Notes: a model not told the origin generated them from the letters alone. Counted from the first letter of the stretch, positions 18,526-27,020 are shown. The stretch is DNA of 34,953 bases from Alphaproteobacteria bacterium (GCA_020442425.1 JAGRKB010000038.1:1-34953), one strand, 5' to 3'. Program-made: numbers and translations.

Positions 18526-18743
18526 ACGGAGCCTCGTTTCTCGAGATTAAAGATTAAGTAGAGTTTTTCTTACTCAGGATAGAAATACAGAAGATGTATT
18601 AAGGATAACTTTACTTCATTTAAGAAAAAGTAAAAAGAGTCAAAAAACGCAGTCAAAATATTAAGTGCATTCGGATATAATCTTATAGCATGAAAAAACC
18701 GATCATAAAGATCGGTTTTCCAAAAAACATATATAAGAATCCA
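18526..18743. other. Intergenic region upstream of the chemoreceptor
   Basis: This 218-base AT-rich stretch contains the chemoreceptor promoter region on its right-to-left reading and, at its right end, the terminator of the small exported-protein gene. I see no further gene. Confidence 0.4.
18693..18719 (-). terminator. Rho-independent terminator of the small exported-protein gene
   Basis: A perfect 10-bp stem (18695-18704 with 18710-18719; AAAACCGATC/GATCGGTTTT) with loop ATAAA gives TTTTTT on the minus strand. It lies 25 bases after the stop of the gene at 18744-19019. Confidence 0.88.
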
Positions 18744-19019
18744 TTATTTTTTGCCGTGCAGTTTCATCGGCTTTTTTTCCTCGGAAGAATAATCTTCAGC
18801 AGGAGGTGTCATAACAGAAGAAGATTTTGATTGATCTTCTTGAATTTCAACTCCGGCAGCAGGCTCGATATTCTGAACTTGAGAAGCGTTGCTATCGCTA
18901 ATAACGCGAGACTGATAGAATTTTGTGCCTTTAACAAGAGGTGCAGTGCCGTTGTCACCCGCAAAAGCAGGGGAAGAGACAGCAAAGATAGCCAATAGCA
19001 TAAATACAGAACGGATCAT
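18744..19019 (-). CDS. Small exported protein of unknown function
   Basis: The 91-residue protein begins with a clear Sec signal peptide (MIRSVFMLLAIFAVSSPAFA, cleavage expected after AFA). The mature part of about 70 residues is hydrophilic, rich in Ser, Glu, Gln and Lys, without cysteine and without a recognisable domain; it ends in a basic patch (KKPMKLHGKK). It is probably a soluble or envelope-associated periplasmic peptide. It lies 76 bases downstream of the porin gene on the same strand and has its own terminator, so it may be read with the porin or from its own promoter. No function can be assigned. Confidence 0.75.
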   Translation of the reverse strand: MIRSVFMLLAIFAVSSPAFAGDNGTAPLVKGTKFYQSRVISDSNASQVQNIEPAAGVEIQEDQSKSSSVMTPPAEDYSSEEKKPMKLHGKK

Positions 19020-19095
19020 TTTTTAAGCTCCTGATATAAATTTTCGTGAGAACCGGAGAGGACTATAAGCCCTATCCGGATATTATGCAAACTTT

Positions 19096-19818
19096 TTAAA
19101 AGGATTTGGAAATCGAAAAGACCAAACGGGCGCCGCAACCATCAGCACATTCATCAGGTTCATCCAAATCCGTATCATTATACGTCAAAGCCAGATCAAA
19201 CCCTTCGATTGTGTAGCCCAGACCCAAAGACCAGTCAGCATAGTCATCTGTGCCAAACGCAGCATTATCATCAATCCATTGATAACCGGCATGAGCAGAC
19301 AGCGTCAAATCATAAGGCAGGGGAACAGAAGCATAGGTTGCAAGATAAAGGGAATCGTCGCTAGAGCCGAAATAGTCCGGAGAATAATTCAAAGAGACAC
19401 TGGCTTGGGCAAAATTAAAGTCATACCCCGCAGCCGCTGTTAATTCCCAGAAATCATAGTTCAGATCATCATCAGAACCGGGATAATGATAGTAAATACC
19501 ACCCAAATCCCAACTGACTTCCCCAACAGACCCAGATACACCACCATAAAGGTCAAACTCGGAAGAGGCATCGGTAAAGTCAACGCCTGAGCCCCAAATT
19601 CCGAGGTAAAGCCCGGTATCAGCATGAGACCAGTCTACCCCACCTTGAACAGTGGGTTCTTCGTTGCTTTGGGAAATACCGCGAAATACATAATCTGTGG
19701 TTAGGGTTACATTGGCAGAAAATTCACCGGGCAAATTAACTTCGGCTTGTGCTGGAGAAGATGCGGCTCCCGCACCAAACAGGAGAGCAACACTCAAAAA
19801 AGAGAGAATAGATTTCAT
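19096..19818 (-). CDS. TorF-family putative outer-membrane porin
   Basis: The protein (240 residues from ATG 19818) has a signal peptide ending SSPAQA and a mature part of alternating beta strands. The sequence NVTLTTDYVFRGISQSNEEP directly after the signal is the hallmark of the TorF putative porin family (TIGR02001). The C terminus ends in phenylalanine (VFSISKSF), the recognition signal for the BAM outer-membrane assembly machine. The substrate is unknown. The frame extends to a GTG at 19830, but that GTG is part of the GTGAGG site that serves ATG 19818, so the ATG is preferred. A cysteine pair (CADGC) lies near the C terminus, possibly a disulfide in an external loop or turn. Confidence 0.88.
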   Translation of the reverse strand: MKSILSFLSVALLFGAGAASSPAQAEVNLPGEFSANVTLTTDYVFRGISQSNEEPTVQGGVDWSHADTGLYLGIWGSGVDFTDASSEFDLYGGVSGSVGEVSWDLGGIYYHYPGSDDDLNYDFWELTAAAGYDFNFAQASVSLNYSPDYFGSSDDSLYLATYASVPLPYDLTLSAHAGYQWIDDNAAFGTDDYADWSLGLGYTIEGFDLALTYNDTDLDEPDECADGCGARLVFSISKSF

Positions 19819-19856
19819 AAAAGACCTCACGGGTAGATAGAACAGAAAAAAGAAGT

Positions 19857-19901
19857 AAAAAAAGAGAAGGCAGAACAGCGTTGATTCGCTAAGCCTTCTC
19901 T
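19857..19901 (-). terminator. Rho-independent terminator of leuA
   Basis: A 9-bp outer stem (AGAGAAGGC at 19863-19871 with GCCTTCTCT at 19893-19901) encloses a second small stem (AGCG/CGCT). On the minus strand it is followed by seven T (19863-19857). It lies about 35 bases after the leuA stop and before the TorF-like gene. Confidence 0.87.
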
Positions 19902-19935
19902 ATTCTGAATCAAAATGAAGAGCTGTCAAGCTAAC

Positions 19936-21519
19936 CTAGGGGCCTGATCGCTCAGCCGTATTCATTTTAATGTCTGGGGGTGCTGTGCGGGCACGTTTGT
20001 CAATGAGTTTATTGAGCGCGTGTAAATAAGCACGCGCTGATGCAACAAGAGTATCGGCATCAGTGCCTTGACCGACAACAGTCTTCCCGTCTTCTTCGAT
20101 TTTAACAGAAACCTCGGCCTGCGCGTCTGTTCCGCCAGTCACGGCATGAACCTGATAGAGCAGTAAGGTCGCATCGTCATGAGGAATAATCATGCGGATG
20201 GCTTTAAAAATAGCATCAACAGGCCCGTTACCCTCAGACATAGCAAACTTGCGTTCCCCATCAACATCCAATTCTATTGAGGCGATTTGAGGCCCCTTGG
20301 TTCCGGCTTGAATAACCAGAGACGAAAATTTGATATTGTCATTATCGCGCCCTGTGGAATCTTCAACCAGCGCAATTATATCTTCATCGAATATATTTTT
20401 CTTCTTGTCTGCCAGATCTTTAAAGCGATTAAAGGCATCTTCGAAAGCATTCTCTCCCAGAGCATATCCCATTTCCTCCAACTTGGATTTAAAAGCATGG
20501 CGACCGGAATGTTTGCCCATCACAAGATTGGAACGGGTCAGGCCGACAGACTCAGGAGTCATGATCTCGTATGTTTGGGCATGTTTCAAAACGCCATCCT
20601 GATGGATGCCGCTTTCATGAGCAAAGGCATTGGCACCGACTATGGCCTTGTTCGGTTGCACAACAAAACCCGTAATAGACGATAAAGTACGCGATACTTT
20701 AGTAATCATTTCTGTCTTGATATTATTGGAATAAGGCATGGCATCGGGGCGCGTCCGCATCGCCATAATAACTTCTTCTAGTGCAGCATTCCCGGCGCGC
20801 TCACCAATGCCATTGATCGTGCACTCAATTTGTCGTGCACCGGCTTCAACACCCGCCAAAGAATTGGCAACCGCCAGCCCTAGATCATTGTGACAGTGAA
20901 CAGATAAAATGGCCTTGTCGATATTGGGAACGCGTTCGCGCAACAATCTGAATTTTGCTGCATAATCAAGAGGCATGGCATATCCGACCGTATCGGGGAT
21001 ATTGATTGTGGTTGCCCCCGCAGCAATCGCGGCCTCTACACATCGACACAAGAAATCATCATCAGTGCGGCTCCCATCCTCGGCAGACCACTCGACATCA
21101 TCCGTCAATCTGCGAGCAAAAGAAACGGAATCGGTAATTGCTTCGAGTACAGCCTCGGGCGTCATCTGCAATTTATATTTCATATGCAAAGGAGATGTAG
21201 AAATAAAAGTATGAATGCGCCTGTGCGGAGCAGATTTAATGGCGTCCGCCGAAGCTTCAATGTCCCGCTTAACAGCTCGGCATAGTCCTGCAACGGTTGC
21301 ATTTTTAATCTCGCGCGAAATCGCTTCAACGGCTTCAAAATCGCCACGCGATGCAATAGGAAATCCGGCCTCGATGACATCGACGCCCATCTCATCCAGA
21401 AGGCAAGCCATCTTCAGCTTTTCTTCCAGATTCATGGAGCAGCCCGGAGACTGCTCCCCATCACGCAATGTGGTATCAAAAATAATAATTCGGTTTTTAT
21501 CAGAGTTTTGAACAGACAT
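19936..21519 (-). CDS. leuA: 2-isopropylmalate synthase
   Basis: The 527-residue enzyme condenses acetyl-CoA with 2-oxoisovalerate, the first committed step of leucine synthesis. The N-terminal TIM barrel opens with IIFDTTLRDGEQSPGCSMN, carrying the metal-binding aspartate and the catalytic arginine; the metal-binding HCHND is in ILSVHCHNDLGLAVANSLAG, followed by GIGERAGNAALEEV. The last 130 residues or so form the LeuA allosteric domain that binds leucine for feedback inhibition. This is the standard bacterial (LeuA type 1) length. ATG 21519 has AAGGA five to six bases upstream. The gene stands alone between a strong terminator and a leader region with a leucine-rich leader peptide and attenuator (21581-21666), so leucine controls both expression and activity. 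Confidence 0.96.
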   Translation of the reverse strand: MSVQNSDKNRIIIFDTTLRDGEQSPGCSMNLEEKLKMACLLDEMGVDVIEAGFPIASRGDFEAVEAISREIKNATVAGLCRAVKRDIEASADAIKSAPHRRIHTFISTSPLHMKYKLQMTPEAVLEAITDSVSFARRLTDDVEWSAEDGSRTDDDFLCRCVEAAIAAGATTINIPDTVGYAMPLDYAAKFRLLRERVPNIDKAILSVHCHNDLGLAVANSLAGVEAGARQIECTINGIGERAGNAALEEVIMAMRTRPDAMPYSNNIKTEMITKVSRTLSSITGFVVQPNKAIVGANAFAHESGIHQDGVLKHAQTYEIMTPESVGLTRSNLVMGKHSGRHAFKSKLEEMGYALGENAFEDAFNRFKDLADKKKNIFDEDIIALVEDSTGRDNDNIKFSSLVIQAGTKGPQIASIELDVDGERKFAMSEGNGPVDAIFKAIRMIIPHDDATLLLYQVHAVTGGTDAQAEVSVKIEEDGKTVVGQGTDADTLVASARAYLHALNKLIDKRARTAPPDIKMNTAERSGP

Positions 21520-21580
21520 AATAATCCTTCTTCTACAAATGTCTTTAAGATTTATGATTTAGAGAAAGTGAAAGCCCCTG

Positions 21581-21614
21581 AAAAAAGACAGCGATAAAAT
21601 CAACCGCCTGCCTC
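21581..21614 (-). terminator. leuA attenuator: terminator hairpin
   Basis: On the minus-strand RNA, GGCAGGCG (21612-21605) pairs with CGCUGUC (21593-21587) around an 11-base loop, with one bulged G and one G-U pair, and the stem runs straight into six U (21586-21581). It lies between the leader peptide stop and leuA. Its 5' arm is shared with the antiterminator hairpin at 21599-21624, so only one of the two can form. This is seen by manual folding, without an energy calculation. Confidence 0.75.
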
Positions 21615-21624
21615 AGGGGTTGAT
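21599..21624 (-). promoter_or_regulatory. leuA attenuator: antiterminator hairpin
   Basis: AUCAACC-CCUG (21624-21614) pairs with CAGG-C-GGUUGAU (21610-21599): 11 pairs, a three-base loop and one bulged C. The left arm is the last coding part of the leader peptide (codons Ile-Asn-Pro and stop). A ribosome stalled on the preceding leucine codons leaves this arm free, so the hairpin forms and blocks the terminator; a ribosome that reaches the stop covers the arm and lets the terminator form. It has a few U after it, so I considered it as a terminator too, but the other stem has the better U run. Confidence 0.72.
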
Positions 21625-21666
21625 AAGTCGTAGAAGGAGGTGCGAGTTTATAAAAACCTGTTTCAT
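21613..21666 (-). CDS. leuL: leu operon leader peptide
   Basis: A 17-codon frame on the minus strand reads MKQVFINSHLLLRLINP and stops with TGA inside the antiterminator arm. It contains three consecutive leucine codons (CTC CTT CTA), one arginine and a fourth leucine (CTT), an arrangement typical of amino-acid-sensing leader peptides. It lies about 95 bases upstream of leuA in the same direction. A TATAAA box at 21691-21686 would place the transcript start close to the leader ATG; the matching -35 is weak. There is little ribosome-binding sequence, so translation may start from a very short leader. The role follows from the position, the leucine codons and the competing hairpins rather than from homology. 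Confidence 0.8.
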   Translation of the reverse strand: MKQVFINSHLLLRLINP

Positions 21667-21715
21667 GGGAATGATCTAAACTTATTTTATAACAGGGTGC
21701 AAGAAAATAATGGAG

Positions 21716-22078
21716 TTAATGACACCCGCCGGATTTTCCGCATCCGCAAGCTCCGCCTGCATCGGGTTTGAATTTCTGTGCCAATTCATAAAGATAGGCC
21801 CAGGAATAAAGCCCTGTATTGTGTCCATCATCAAAGATCAGGCGCACGGCATAATTCCCGACAGGTTGGATATCGGTGATGGTGACATCTTTCTTGCCGG
21901 TCACATGAACCTTTTCAGAAGGGTGATGGCCTTGGACTTCGGCAGACGGACTTTCAACCCGTAATAATTCAGCTGTTAAGCCGTATTTTTCTCCGGAATC
22001 AAATGTAACATAAAGAACCTTTTCTGATTTCTTGTAAACAATATCAGTCGGCCATTTCGCATTGGAAGAAGGGGTCAT
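21716..22078 (-). CDS. DUF971-domain protein with Cys/Gly-rich tail
   Basis: The 120-residue protein consists of a DUF971 domain, the fold also found at the N terminus of gamma-butyrobetaine hydroxylases: [18 protein letters not shown], then [22 protein letters not shown]. It ends in a tail with three cysteines and a histidine ([10 protein letters not shown]), which suggests metal binding (zinc or an iron-sulfur species). Proteins of this family have been connected with iron-sulfur cluster assembly, but the role here is inferred. Its ATG overlaps the stop of the Trm112-like gene by four bases (ATGA), so it is translationally coupled as the last gene of the operon. The leu leader promoter begins just beyond its stop, with no terminator in between. 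Confidence 0.85.
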   Translation of the reverse strand: MTPSSNAKWPTDIVYKKSEKVLYVTFDSGEKYGLTAELLRVESPSAEVQGHHPSEKVHVTGKKDVTITDIQPVGNYAVRLIFDDGHNTGLYSWAYLYELAQKFKPDAGGACGCGKSGGCH

Positions 22079-22269
22079 TTCTTTATCTCACAATCTTCTA
22101 AGTGGCGAGCTTCTTCGACCAGCATAATAGGTATTCCGTTTCGTATGGGATAGGCCAGCCCTGCTTGGTCGGAAATCAATTCCTGTTTCTCACGGTCATA
22201 GCGCAGCGGCACTTTTTTCAAAGGGCATACCAGAACTTCCAACAGGCGCGGATCAACAGAATTTGTCAT
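22075..22269 (-). CDS. Trm112-like (UPF0434/YcaR) small zinc-ribbon-type protein
   Basis: The 64-residue protein starts [19 protein letters not shown] and contains [19 protein letters not shown], both hallmarks of the Trm112/YcaR family. The eukaryotic and archaeal members activate methyltransferases; bacterial members are little characterised. Only one cysteine of the usual zinc-binding set is present, as in many bacterial members. The frame runs upstream to a start at 22305 inside the LON-domain gene, but homology begins at ATG 22269. It sits between the LON-domain gene (14-base gap) and DUF971 (four-base overlap), an arrangement common in Alphaproteobacteria. Confidence 0.88.
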   Translation of the reverse strand: MTNSVDPRLLEVLVCPLKKVPLRYDREKQELISDQAGLAYPIRNGIPIMLVEEARHLEDCEIKK

Positions 22270-22283
22270 GGAGAGAATTATAT

Positions 22284-22943
22284 TTAATGTGATGAGCGGG
22301 AGCAAGGGTGATTAACGGCCATATCCAGTAAGGACATGAAAAGATTGGCGCGGGTCGAACAGCATGGTGCTTCGAGCAAGGCTTGTTTCTCGGATGGTGA
22401 AAACGGACAAATCATGGCCAGCGTTGTCATTAACATGGCATCATCTTCAATTTCATGCAGCAAAGGCCAATCAAGGGAAATCTCTTGCTGTTCCAAATAG
22501 CGCCTGAGAAGAGAACATAAATTGCTGCGATCAAGATCAATGCAGCTTTGTGAACTCATATCCGATTCAAATGAAAGCCAGCTAGGTTTAACGCGCCTAT
22601 ACCCTTGCGTATCGATGGGAAGTTCTTTTTGAATATGAAAGCGACATAGGCCGCGTAAAGTAACACGGTAGCATCCGTCTTCGGTCTCTGAAAACTGTGT
22701 AATGCGTCCCGCACAACCGGTACGAAAGACAGGATCGCTGTTAGCGGCTTGCATACCGATAGGTTGAACAATGCCAATTATTCTTGAGTTTTTCAGTGCA
22801 TGACCAACCATGCCAAGATAGCGCGGCTCGAAAATATTAAGAGGCAAGTCCGCTTTAGGCAACAGCACAACCCCTTCCAAAGGAAATATAGGAATTTCCT
22901 CTGGCAGATCATCAAAACAGGGATCAAACGGATTCTTGCTCAT
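22284..22943 (-). CDS. LON peptidase substrate-binding-domain protein
   Basis: The 219-residue protein is a stand-alone LON N-terminal domain, without the ATPase or protease parts: [20 protein letters not shown], then [14 protein letters not shown] and GIVQPIG, followed by a C-terminal helical region. Such proteins are widespread in Alphaproteobacteria next to a thioredoxin-like gene and a Trm112-like gene; a role in protein quality control is assumed but not shown. The frame runs 30 codons upstream, into the end of the CnoX gene, but the conserved sequence starts right after ATG 22943. The gene lies 23 bases downstream of cnoX. Confidence 0.87.
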   Translation of the reverse strand: MSKNPFDPCFDDLPEEIPIFPLEGVVLLPKADLPLNIFEPRYLGMVGHALKNSRIIGIVQPIGMQAANSDPVFRTGCAGRITQFSETEDGCYRVTLRGLCRFHIQKELPIDTQGYRRVKPSWLSFESDMSSQSCIDLDRSNLCSLLRRYLEQQEISLDWPLLHEIEDDAMLMTTLAMICPFSPSEKQALLEAPCCSTRANLFMSLLDMAVNHPCSRSSH

Positions 22944-22966
22944 AAAGAGAATATAGGCCTCTTTTT

Positions 22967-23899
22967 CTAAGAGAAAAGCATAGAAGACAATTTGCGACGT
23001 CCTGACACACTGGCAGGATCGGAAAATCCCCAAGCCTCAAAATATTTCAGTAATTGGGCTTTGGCAGCCCCTTCATTCCAGTCACGATCCGCTTTGAGAA
23101 TTTCCATCAAAGCGTCACAAGCCTTATCTTTTAACCCTTTGGCAAAATAGGCCTCAGCCAGATCAAATCGGTAGGAAGGAGTGTCGGGGTTAGAAGCAAC
23201 GAGTTGCTCGAGCTCAGAAAATTCTCCTGCATTCTCTGACTGTTTCGCAAGATCAAGTGCAGTCATAAGTGCAGCAAAAGCGGCATCTTTTTTAAGAGGA
23301 TCGGTAGCATCCGCAAGAATTTGCGCAGCATTATCATAATCTTTTTGGATGATTTTTAAACGTACTAACCCAGCAAATGCGTCTATATTGACCTGATCCT
23401 GATGTAAGATAGCCATGTAGACCTGTTCGGCATCATCAAATTGCTGCTCATCGACCATGGTTCTAGCCATAGCAAGAGCCTCGGGAATATCAAGAGAATC
23501 AGGCTTATTCTGGTTGGCAACAGCAATCAATTGTGCAACCAATCCTTCAATATCCGCTTGAGGACGTACACCGGCAAAGCCGGACACAGGCTGTCCTTGA
23601 TACATGGCAACAACCATCGGAACAGATTGAACACGAAAGGCCTGCGCCAATTCCGGATTTTGATCGACATTAACCTTGGCTAGTGCCACTTGACTATTCT
23701 GTCCCCCAACAATTTGCTCCAGCAAAGGAACGAGCTGTTTGCACGGGCCGCACCATGGCGCCCAGAAATCAACCAAAACAGGTCGTTCCATAGATTCTTT
23801 CAAGACCTTGGCTTCAAAATCTGCTGTAGTCACATCATAAATGTCATTTGAATCCGATGGAGCTGGACTCGAAGCTGTCGAAGAAAGACCAATTAACAT
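22967..23899 (-). CDS. cnoX: Thioredoxin-TPR co-chaperone (CnoX/YbbN type)
   Basis: The 310-residue protein has a thioredoxin domain (about residues 20-125) with the intact active site DFWAPWCGPCKQL and the cis-proline loop VQSVPMVVAM, followed by a TPR-like helical domain (about 140-300). This is the CnoX/YbbN architecture: a holdase that protects proteins under oxidative stress and hands them to GroEL or DnaK. The E. coli protein has lost the first cysteine of the CxxC; this one keeps both and may also be an active reductase. Its ATG lies within the last codons of the ProX-like gene (7-base overlap) and the LON-domain gene follows, forming a quality-control operon. Confidence 0.93.
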   Translation of the reverse strand: MLIGLSSTASSPAPSDSNDIYDVTTADFEAKVLKESMERPVLVDFWAPWCGPCKQLVPLLEQIVGGQNSQVALAKVNVDQNPELAQAFRVQSVPMVVAMYQGQPVSGFAGVRPQADIEGLVAQLIAVANQNKPDSLDIPEALAMARTMVDEQQFDDAEQVYMAILHQDQVNIDAFAGLVRLKIIQKDYDNAAQILADATDPLKKDAAFAALMTALDLAKQSENAGEFSELEQLVASNPDTPSYRFDLAEAYFAKGLKDKACDALMEILKADRDWNEGAAKAQLLKYFEAWGFSDPASVSGRRKLSSMLFS

Positions 23900-24474
23900 A
23901 CTGCACTCTTTTCTGGTTTAGGATCATTCGACATATCAGCCCCCGCATCAGGCGCAACAATCGATAAATCACAAATTTTATAATCAATATTCTGTAGGCT
24001 TAGAATTCTTAATAGCTCCGAGGGAGCCATACTAACAGTCTGATCATTCAAAAGGGGATGAAAATTAATAGCATCTCCTTGCATCATCGCTTCTTCCAGT
24101 ATGAGCTGTACCTGTTTTTGAGCGTCATTCAAAATAGACAGAGGAGTAACAGAGCCTGGACGAACACCGAGATTGGTCCAAAGCCGTTCAGGAGAACCAA
24201 ACGAAAATCTGCCCGCTCCAAGTAAAGTGGATAATTTCTTGAGATCCACAGGAGTATCATGGCGCAAAGTCACAAGATACATCTTTCCCTTTTTGTCTTT
24301 TAAAAAGAGATTGCGTGTATGTAGCCCTGGAATTTGATGGGATACTTCATTAGCGGATTCAACGGTAAAAACAGGAATATGTCTATAGTGCTCAAACTGA
24401 ATCCCCCACTTTTGAAGGGACTCTAACATCGAATCCGATGTGTACTTAGGCCTATATTCTGTTCCGTTCTCCAT
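23893..24474 (-). CDS. ProX/YbaK-type aminoacyl-tRNA editing protein
   Basis: The protein (193 residues from ATG 24474) is a free-standing editing domain of the INS/YbaK superfamily, closest to the prolyl-tRNA synthetase-associated group (PrdX/ProXp-ala) that removes alanine wrongly attached to tRNA-Pro. Diagnostic segments are HIPVFTVESA, the lysine-bearing TRNLFLKDKKGKMYLVTLRH, RFSFGSPERLWTNLGVRPGS and the C-terminal INFHPLLNDQTVSM. The substrate is inferred by similarity. The open frame begins with a TTG at 24495; ATG 24474 or ATG 24429 are better starts, the latter fitting the family's usual N terminus. It is the first gene of the operon reaching to DUF971. Confidence 0.85.
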   Translation of the reverse strand: MENGTEYRPKYTSDSMLESLQKWGIQFEHYRHIPVFTVESANEVSHQIPGLHTRNLFLKDKKGKMYLVTLRHDTPVDLKKLSTLLGAGRFSFGSPERLWTNLGVRPGSVTPLSILNDAQKQVQLILEEAMMQGDAINFHPLLNDQTVSMAPSELLRILSLQNIDYKICDLSIVAPDAGADMSNDPKPEKSAVC

Positions 24475-24495
24475 CCTATGGTCATACTGATACAA

Positions 24496-24766
24496 CGAAC
24501 CGCTGTCAATCGGAGAGGGCAGAATATGAAAAAATGGGGGTAAAACACTGGAAATATTGTAAATTAATCAACTCTAAAACGTCATTATCCCATTTCAAAA
24601 GTAGAACTTTTGTTAAAGCAGTGATATGATTCCTAACCGAAAGGATAGGTTGTCCGTCTCAATCCTACCCTGTTCATCTCAGCGTTCTGCGTTCAAATAA
24701 GAAATAAATTCGTAAGTTCAATTATTTATAGCTCTTCGAAAACAAATTAACAAGGGATGCATACAT
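24496..24766. other. Divergent intergenic region between the ProX-like gene and the NIT chemoreceptor
   Basis: This 271-base AT-rich gap must hold promoters for both directions. It contains an inverted repeat AAAAGT-AGA-ACTTTT near 24596-24610 and an imperfect inverted repeat around AGGATAGG...CCTACCC near 24642-24669. Just before the chemoreceptor ATG is AGGGA. I see no coding frame and cannot assign a -35/-10 pair with confidence. Confidence 0.35.
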
Positions 24767-26602
24767 ATGAATGTCCATTCGGTAAAAGCCAGACTTTGGG
24801 GAATGGTATTGGTGCCAGTGATTTTGTCATTGACGATTGGTGGAATGGAAATCAAGGATAAAAAAGAAAATCTGGATACCCATAAGCAAGTCAGCTTACA
24901 CGTCAAAGATATAAAGAAATTACTGGGCTGGATTCACGCAGCACAAATTGAGCGCGGAAGAACAGCCGCTTGGATGACGTCCGGAACCGATAATGCAAAA
25001 AAGGATATGGAAGAAGCAAGACTTCAGACTAATAAACAAATGGCAAGTTTACGCCAGTCAGGAAATAATCAGGGGTGGTTAGAAGGTTCATTTCATGGAC
25101 ATCATTTGAAAAAGATAGAAAACCTGAGAGCGTCTGTTGATAGCAATAGTTTAAAAAGTTCAGAGGCTATTAGAGAATACTCGAAATCAATTTCTGAAGG
25201 GATATCGTACATTTCAGAAGTGTCAAAGAATTCAGAATCCGATATCTCTTCCATGCTAATTGCACTTTATTCTCTAGAAGAGGCAAAAGACCATGAAGGA
25301 AAAGAAAGAGCGGCGGGGGCGGCCTATTTAGGAATAATTAAAAATAACCAATCTGCTTTAAATCATGCGCTAAACCTCATCCGATCTGATTCCATAGAAG
25401 AGCAGTTTTTTGAAATTCTGGAACATGAAATTGAAAGAGGCCCTATTGAGCTGCATCGTCTTAAGCAGCCCTTTGAAGACTTGATATATAGTGCAGAATC
25501 CAAGGATTTTGATGAGGCAAAATCACAGATTCTTGAGCATGCTTTTGCCGGAAGCACCTATGATGTCTTGCAGCCTCCAAAAATATCTCAGGCAAAGTGG
25601 TTTGAGTTGGCGACTGCATGGATAGAAAACCTTCAAAAATTTGAGAGTGATCTTTATTCTATCATTGAAAAGCAACAACTATTTTATTTAGAAAAAAGTC
25701 GCTATGACTTCATTCTCTTCACTTCCATTTATATGCTTGTAATATTGATAACTCTTGTATCAACGTACTTTATCCTAAGATCAATAAGCAGAAATATGTC
25801 CCGCTCTGCACATGCAATTACCGACATTTCTAACGAGAATTTGATCAATAGCAACTGGTTGGATACAAATTCAAAATCGGAATTCGGTCAGATATCCCGT
25901 GCAATCATAAACTTGCAGGATAAAATGAAAGACAAAAAAGCTTTGGAAGCTAAATCGCTCCAAGATATGCACCATCAAGAAGAGAAAAATAGAGAGCGTG
26001 CGGAAAGGCAAGAACGTCTGAATGTATTTATCGGGAAAAACCTTAGAAACATCGAAAACCTAGCCTCCTCCATTGAGGAAATGACAGCCTCGATTGCAGA
26101 AATTGGAAATCAAGTGTCTAAGGCCGTTTGCCTGGTAGAAGAAACTAGGTTTATGGCGGAAGGATCGTCCGAGAAAGTAAGAGGGCTTGGGCAGCTGACC
26201 AAGGAAATCGACTCAATCGTTGATATAATTAGGGATATTGCCGAGAAGACAAATTTACTCGCACTGAACGCAACGATTGAAGCCGCGCGTGCCGGAGAAG
26301 CGGGGAGGGGCTTTGCGGTAGTGGCTGGTGAAGTCAAAGTTCTCTCCTCTCAAACTACGGAGGCAACAGGCAGCATAGATAGGCAAGTGCAGAACATTCA
26401 GCAGGAGAGCCAGCAGGTTGTGGTCTCGATTGAACAGATTAACCAATCGGTTGCCGGAGTATCGGAAGTCTCTAACGCTATTAGTGCTGCAATTTCTCAG
26501 CAAAACATTGCGGCAAATGAAATATCCGCCAATGCCCATAAAATTGCTGAATTTTCCAGACGCCTGAAAGACGATCTTGAGGAAATAGCTAAGGTTGGTT
26601 AA
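24767..26602 (+). CDS. Methyl-accepting chemotaxis protein with NIT (nitrate/nitrite-sensing-type) domain
   Basis: The 611-residue chemoreceptor has a first membrane segment at about residues 8-25, a periplasmic all-helical domain of about 280 residues, a second membrane segment at about 310-332, a HAMP-like linker and a signalling helix bundle. The periplasmic part begins [17 protein letters not shown] and contains [12 protein letters not shown], matching the NIT domain, in which the ERG motif is typical. NIT domains have been linked to nitrate/nitrite sensing, but the ligand here is not proven. The signalling tip is [18 protein letters not shown] followed by [18 protein letters not shown]; the usual ADEV reads AGEV. 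The cytoplasmic bundle is short compared with the receptor at 16372-18525. ATG 24767 has AGGGA upstream. Confidence 0.9.
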   Translation: MNVHSVKARLWGMVLVPVILSLTIGGMEIKDKKENLDTHKQVSLHVKDIKKLLGWIHAAQIERGRTAAWMTSGTDNAKKDMEEARLQTNKQMASLRQSGNNQGWLEGSFHGHHLKKIENLRASVDSNSLKSSEAIREYSKSISEGISYISEVSKNSESDISSMLIALYSLEEAKDHEGKERAAGAAYLGIIKNNQSALNHALNLIRSDSIEEQFFEILEHEIERGPIELHRLKQPFEDLIYSAESKDFDEAKSQILEHAFAGSTYDVLQPPKISQAKWFELATAWIENLQKFESDLYSIIEKQQLFYLEKSRYDFILFTSIYMLVILITLVSTYFILRSISRNMSRSAHAITDISNENLINSNWLDTNSKSEFGQISRAIINLQDKMKDKKALEAKSLQDMHHQEEKNRERAERQERLNVFIGKNLRNIENLASSIEEMTASIAEIGNQVSKAVCLVEETRFMAEGSSEKVRGLGQLTKEIDSIVDIIRDIAEKTNLLALNATIEAARAGEAGRGFAVVAGEVKVLSSQTTEATGSIDRQVQNIQQESQQVVVSIEQINQSVAGVSEVSNAISAAISQQNIAANEISANAHKIAEFSRRLKDDLEEIAKVG

Positions 26603-26604
26603 CG

Positions 26605-26751
26605 CTTCCAGAAGTGCCAAAAGTCAATTTCACAATAAATTTCCGCAATTTTTGTGGAAAAGCTTTCATTTCTGGAAGTTTGTATGATACTATTATATTT
26701 AATAGTGATATCATATATATGCTTATATAAGCCGTTCTATAGATAGAGCGG
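26605..26751. other. Hairpin-rich noncoding stretch downstream of the NIT chemoreceptor
   Basis: The 246-base gap 26603-26848 holds a perfect 9-bp inverted repeat CTTCCAGAA/TTCTGGAAG (26605-26613 with 26670-26678) that encloses a small stem TTCCGCA/TGTGGAA, then an AT-rich palindrome ACTATTA-TATT-TAATAGT (26689-26706), then CCGTTCT/AGAGCGG (26732-26751) with a 6-base loop. No hairpin is followed by a proper T run. It may be a structured 3' untranslated region, a small RNA, or part of the leader of the small gene pair that follows. Confidence 0.5.
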
Positions 26752-26848
26752 AAAACGAGAGATAGATAAAATTCAAACTATTTTCAATAATTTGGAAACA
26801 TTTTGAATGTATATATAAAATAGCAAAAAAATCAGGGAACAAATAAGC

Positions 26849-27019
26849 ATGGCAGGACCCGAGAGAGAAAGATTTGAAGTCGCAACGGCAATACCGTGTG
26901 GGTCTGTAAACGGAAGGCTTGGGGCTAAAATAATTGAGGAAATAGGTATGGTTGCGGGGGAAGTACCATCGCCGACAGCTCCGCCATCTGCACTGGATAT
27001 GGGCTTTGGGATAAAATAA
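26849..27019 (+). CDS. Small hypothetical protein, first of a tight pair
   Basis: A 56-codon frame begins at ATG 26849, with AGGGA about ten bases upstream, and ends at TAA 27019, one base before the ATG of the next gene. The product starts MAGPERERFEVATAIPCGSV and ends with a proline-rich piece (VPSPTAPPSALDMGFGIK). It has no signal peptide or membrane segment and one cysteine. I recognise no family. The close coupling to the following gene and the good start signal support it as real. Confidence 0.55.
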   Translation: MAGPERERFEVATAIPCGSVNGRLGAKIIEEIGMVAGEVPSPTAPPSALDMGFGIK

Positions 27020-27020
27020 A

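Noticed and set aside
21575..21619. Inverted repeat CCCCTGA...TCAGGGG spanning the leu attenuator
   Set aside because: It is perfect over 7 bp but has no T run after its 3' arm in the direction of leuA and its loop contains both better hairpins; it may be a competing fold, but not the terminator.
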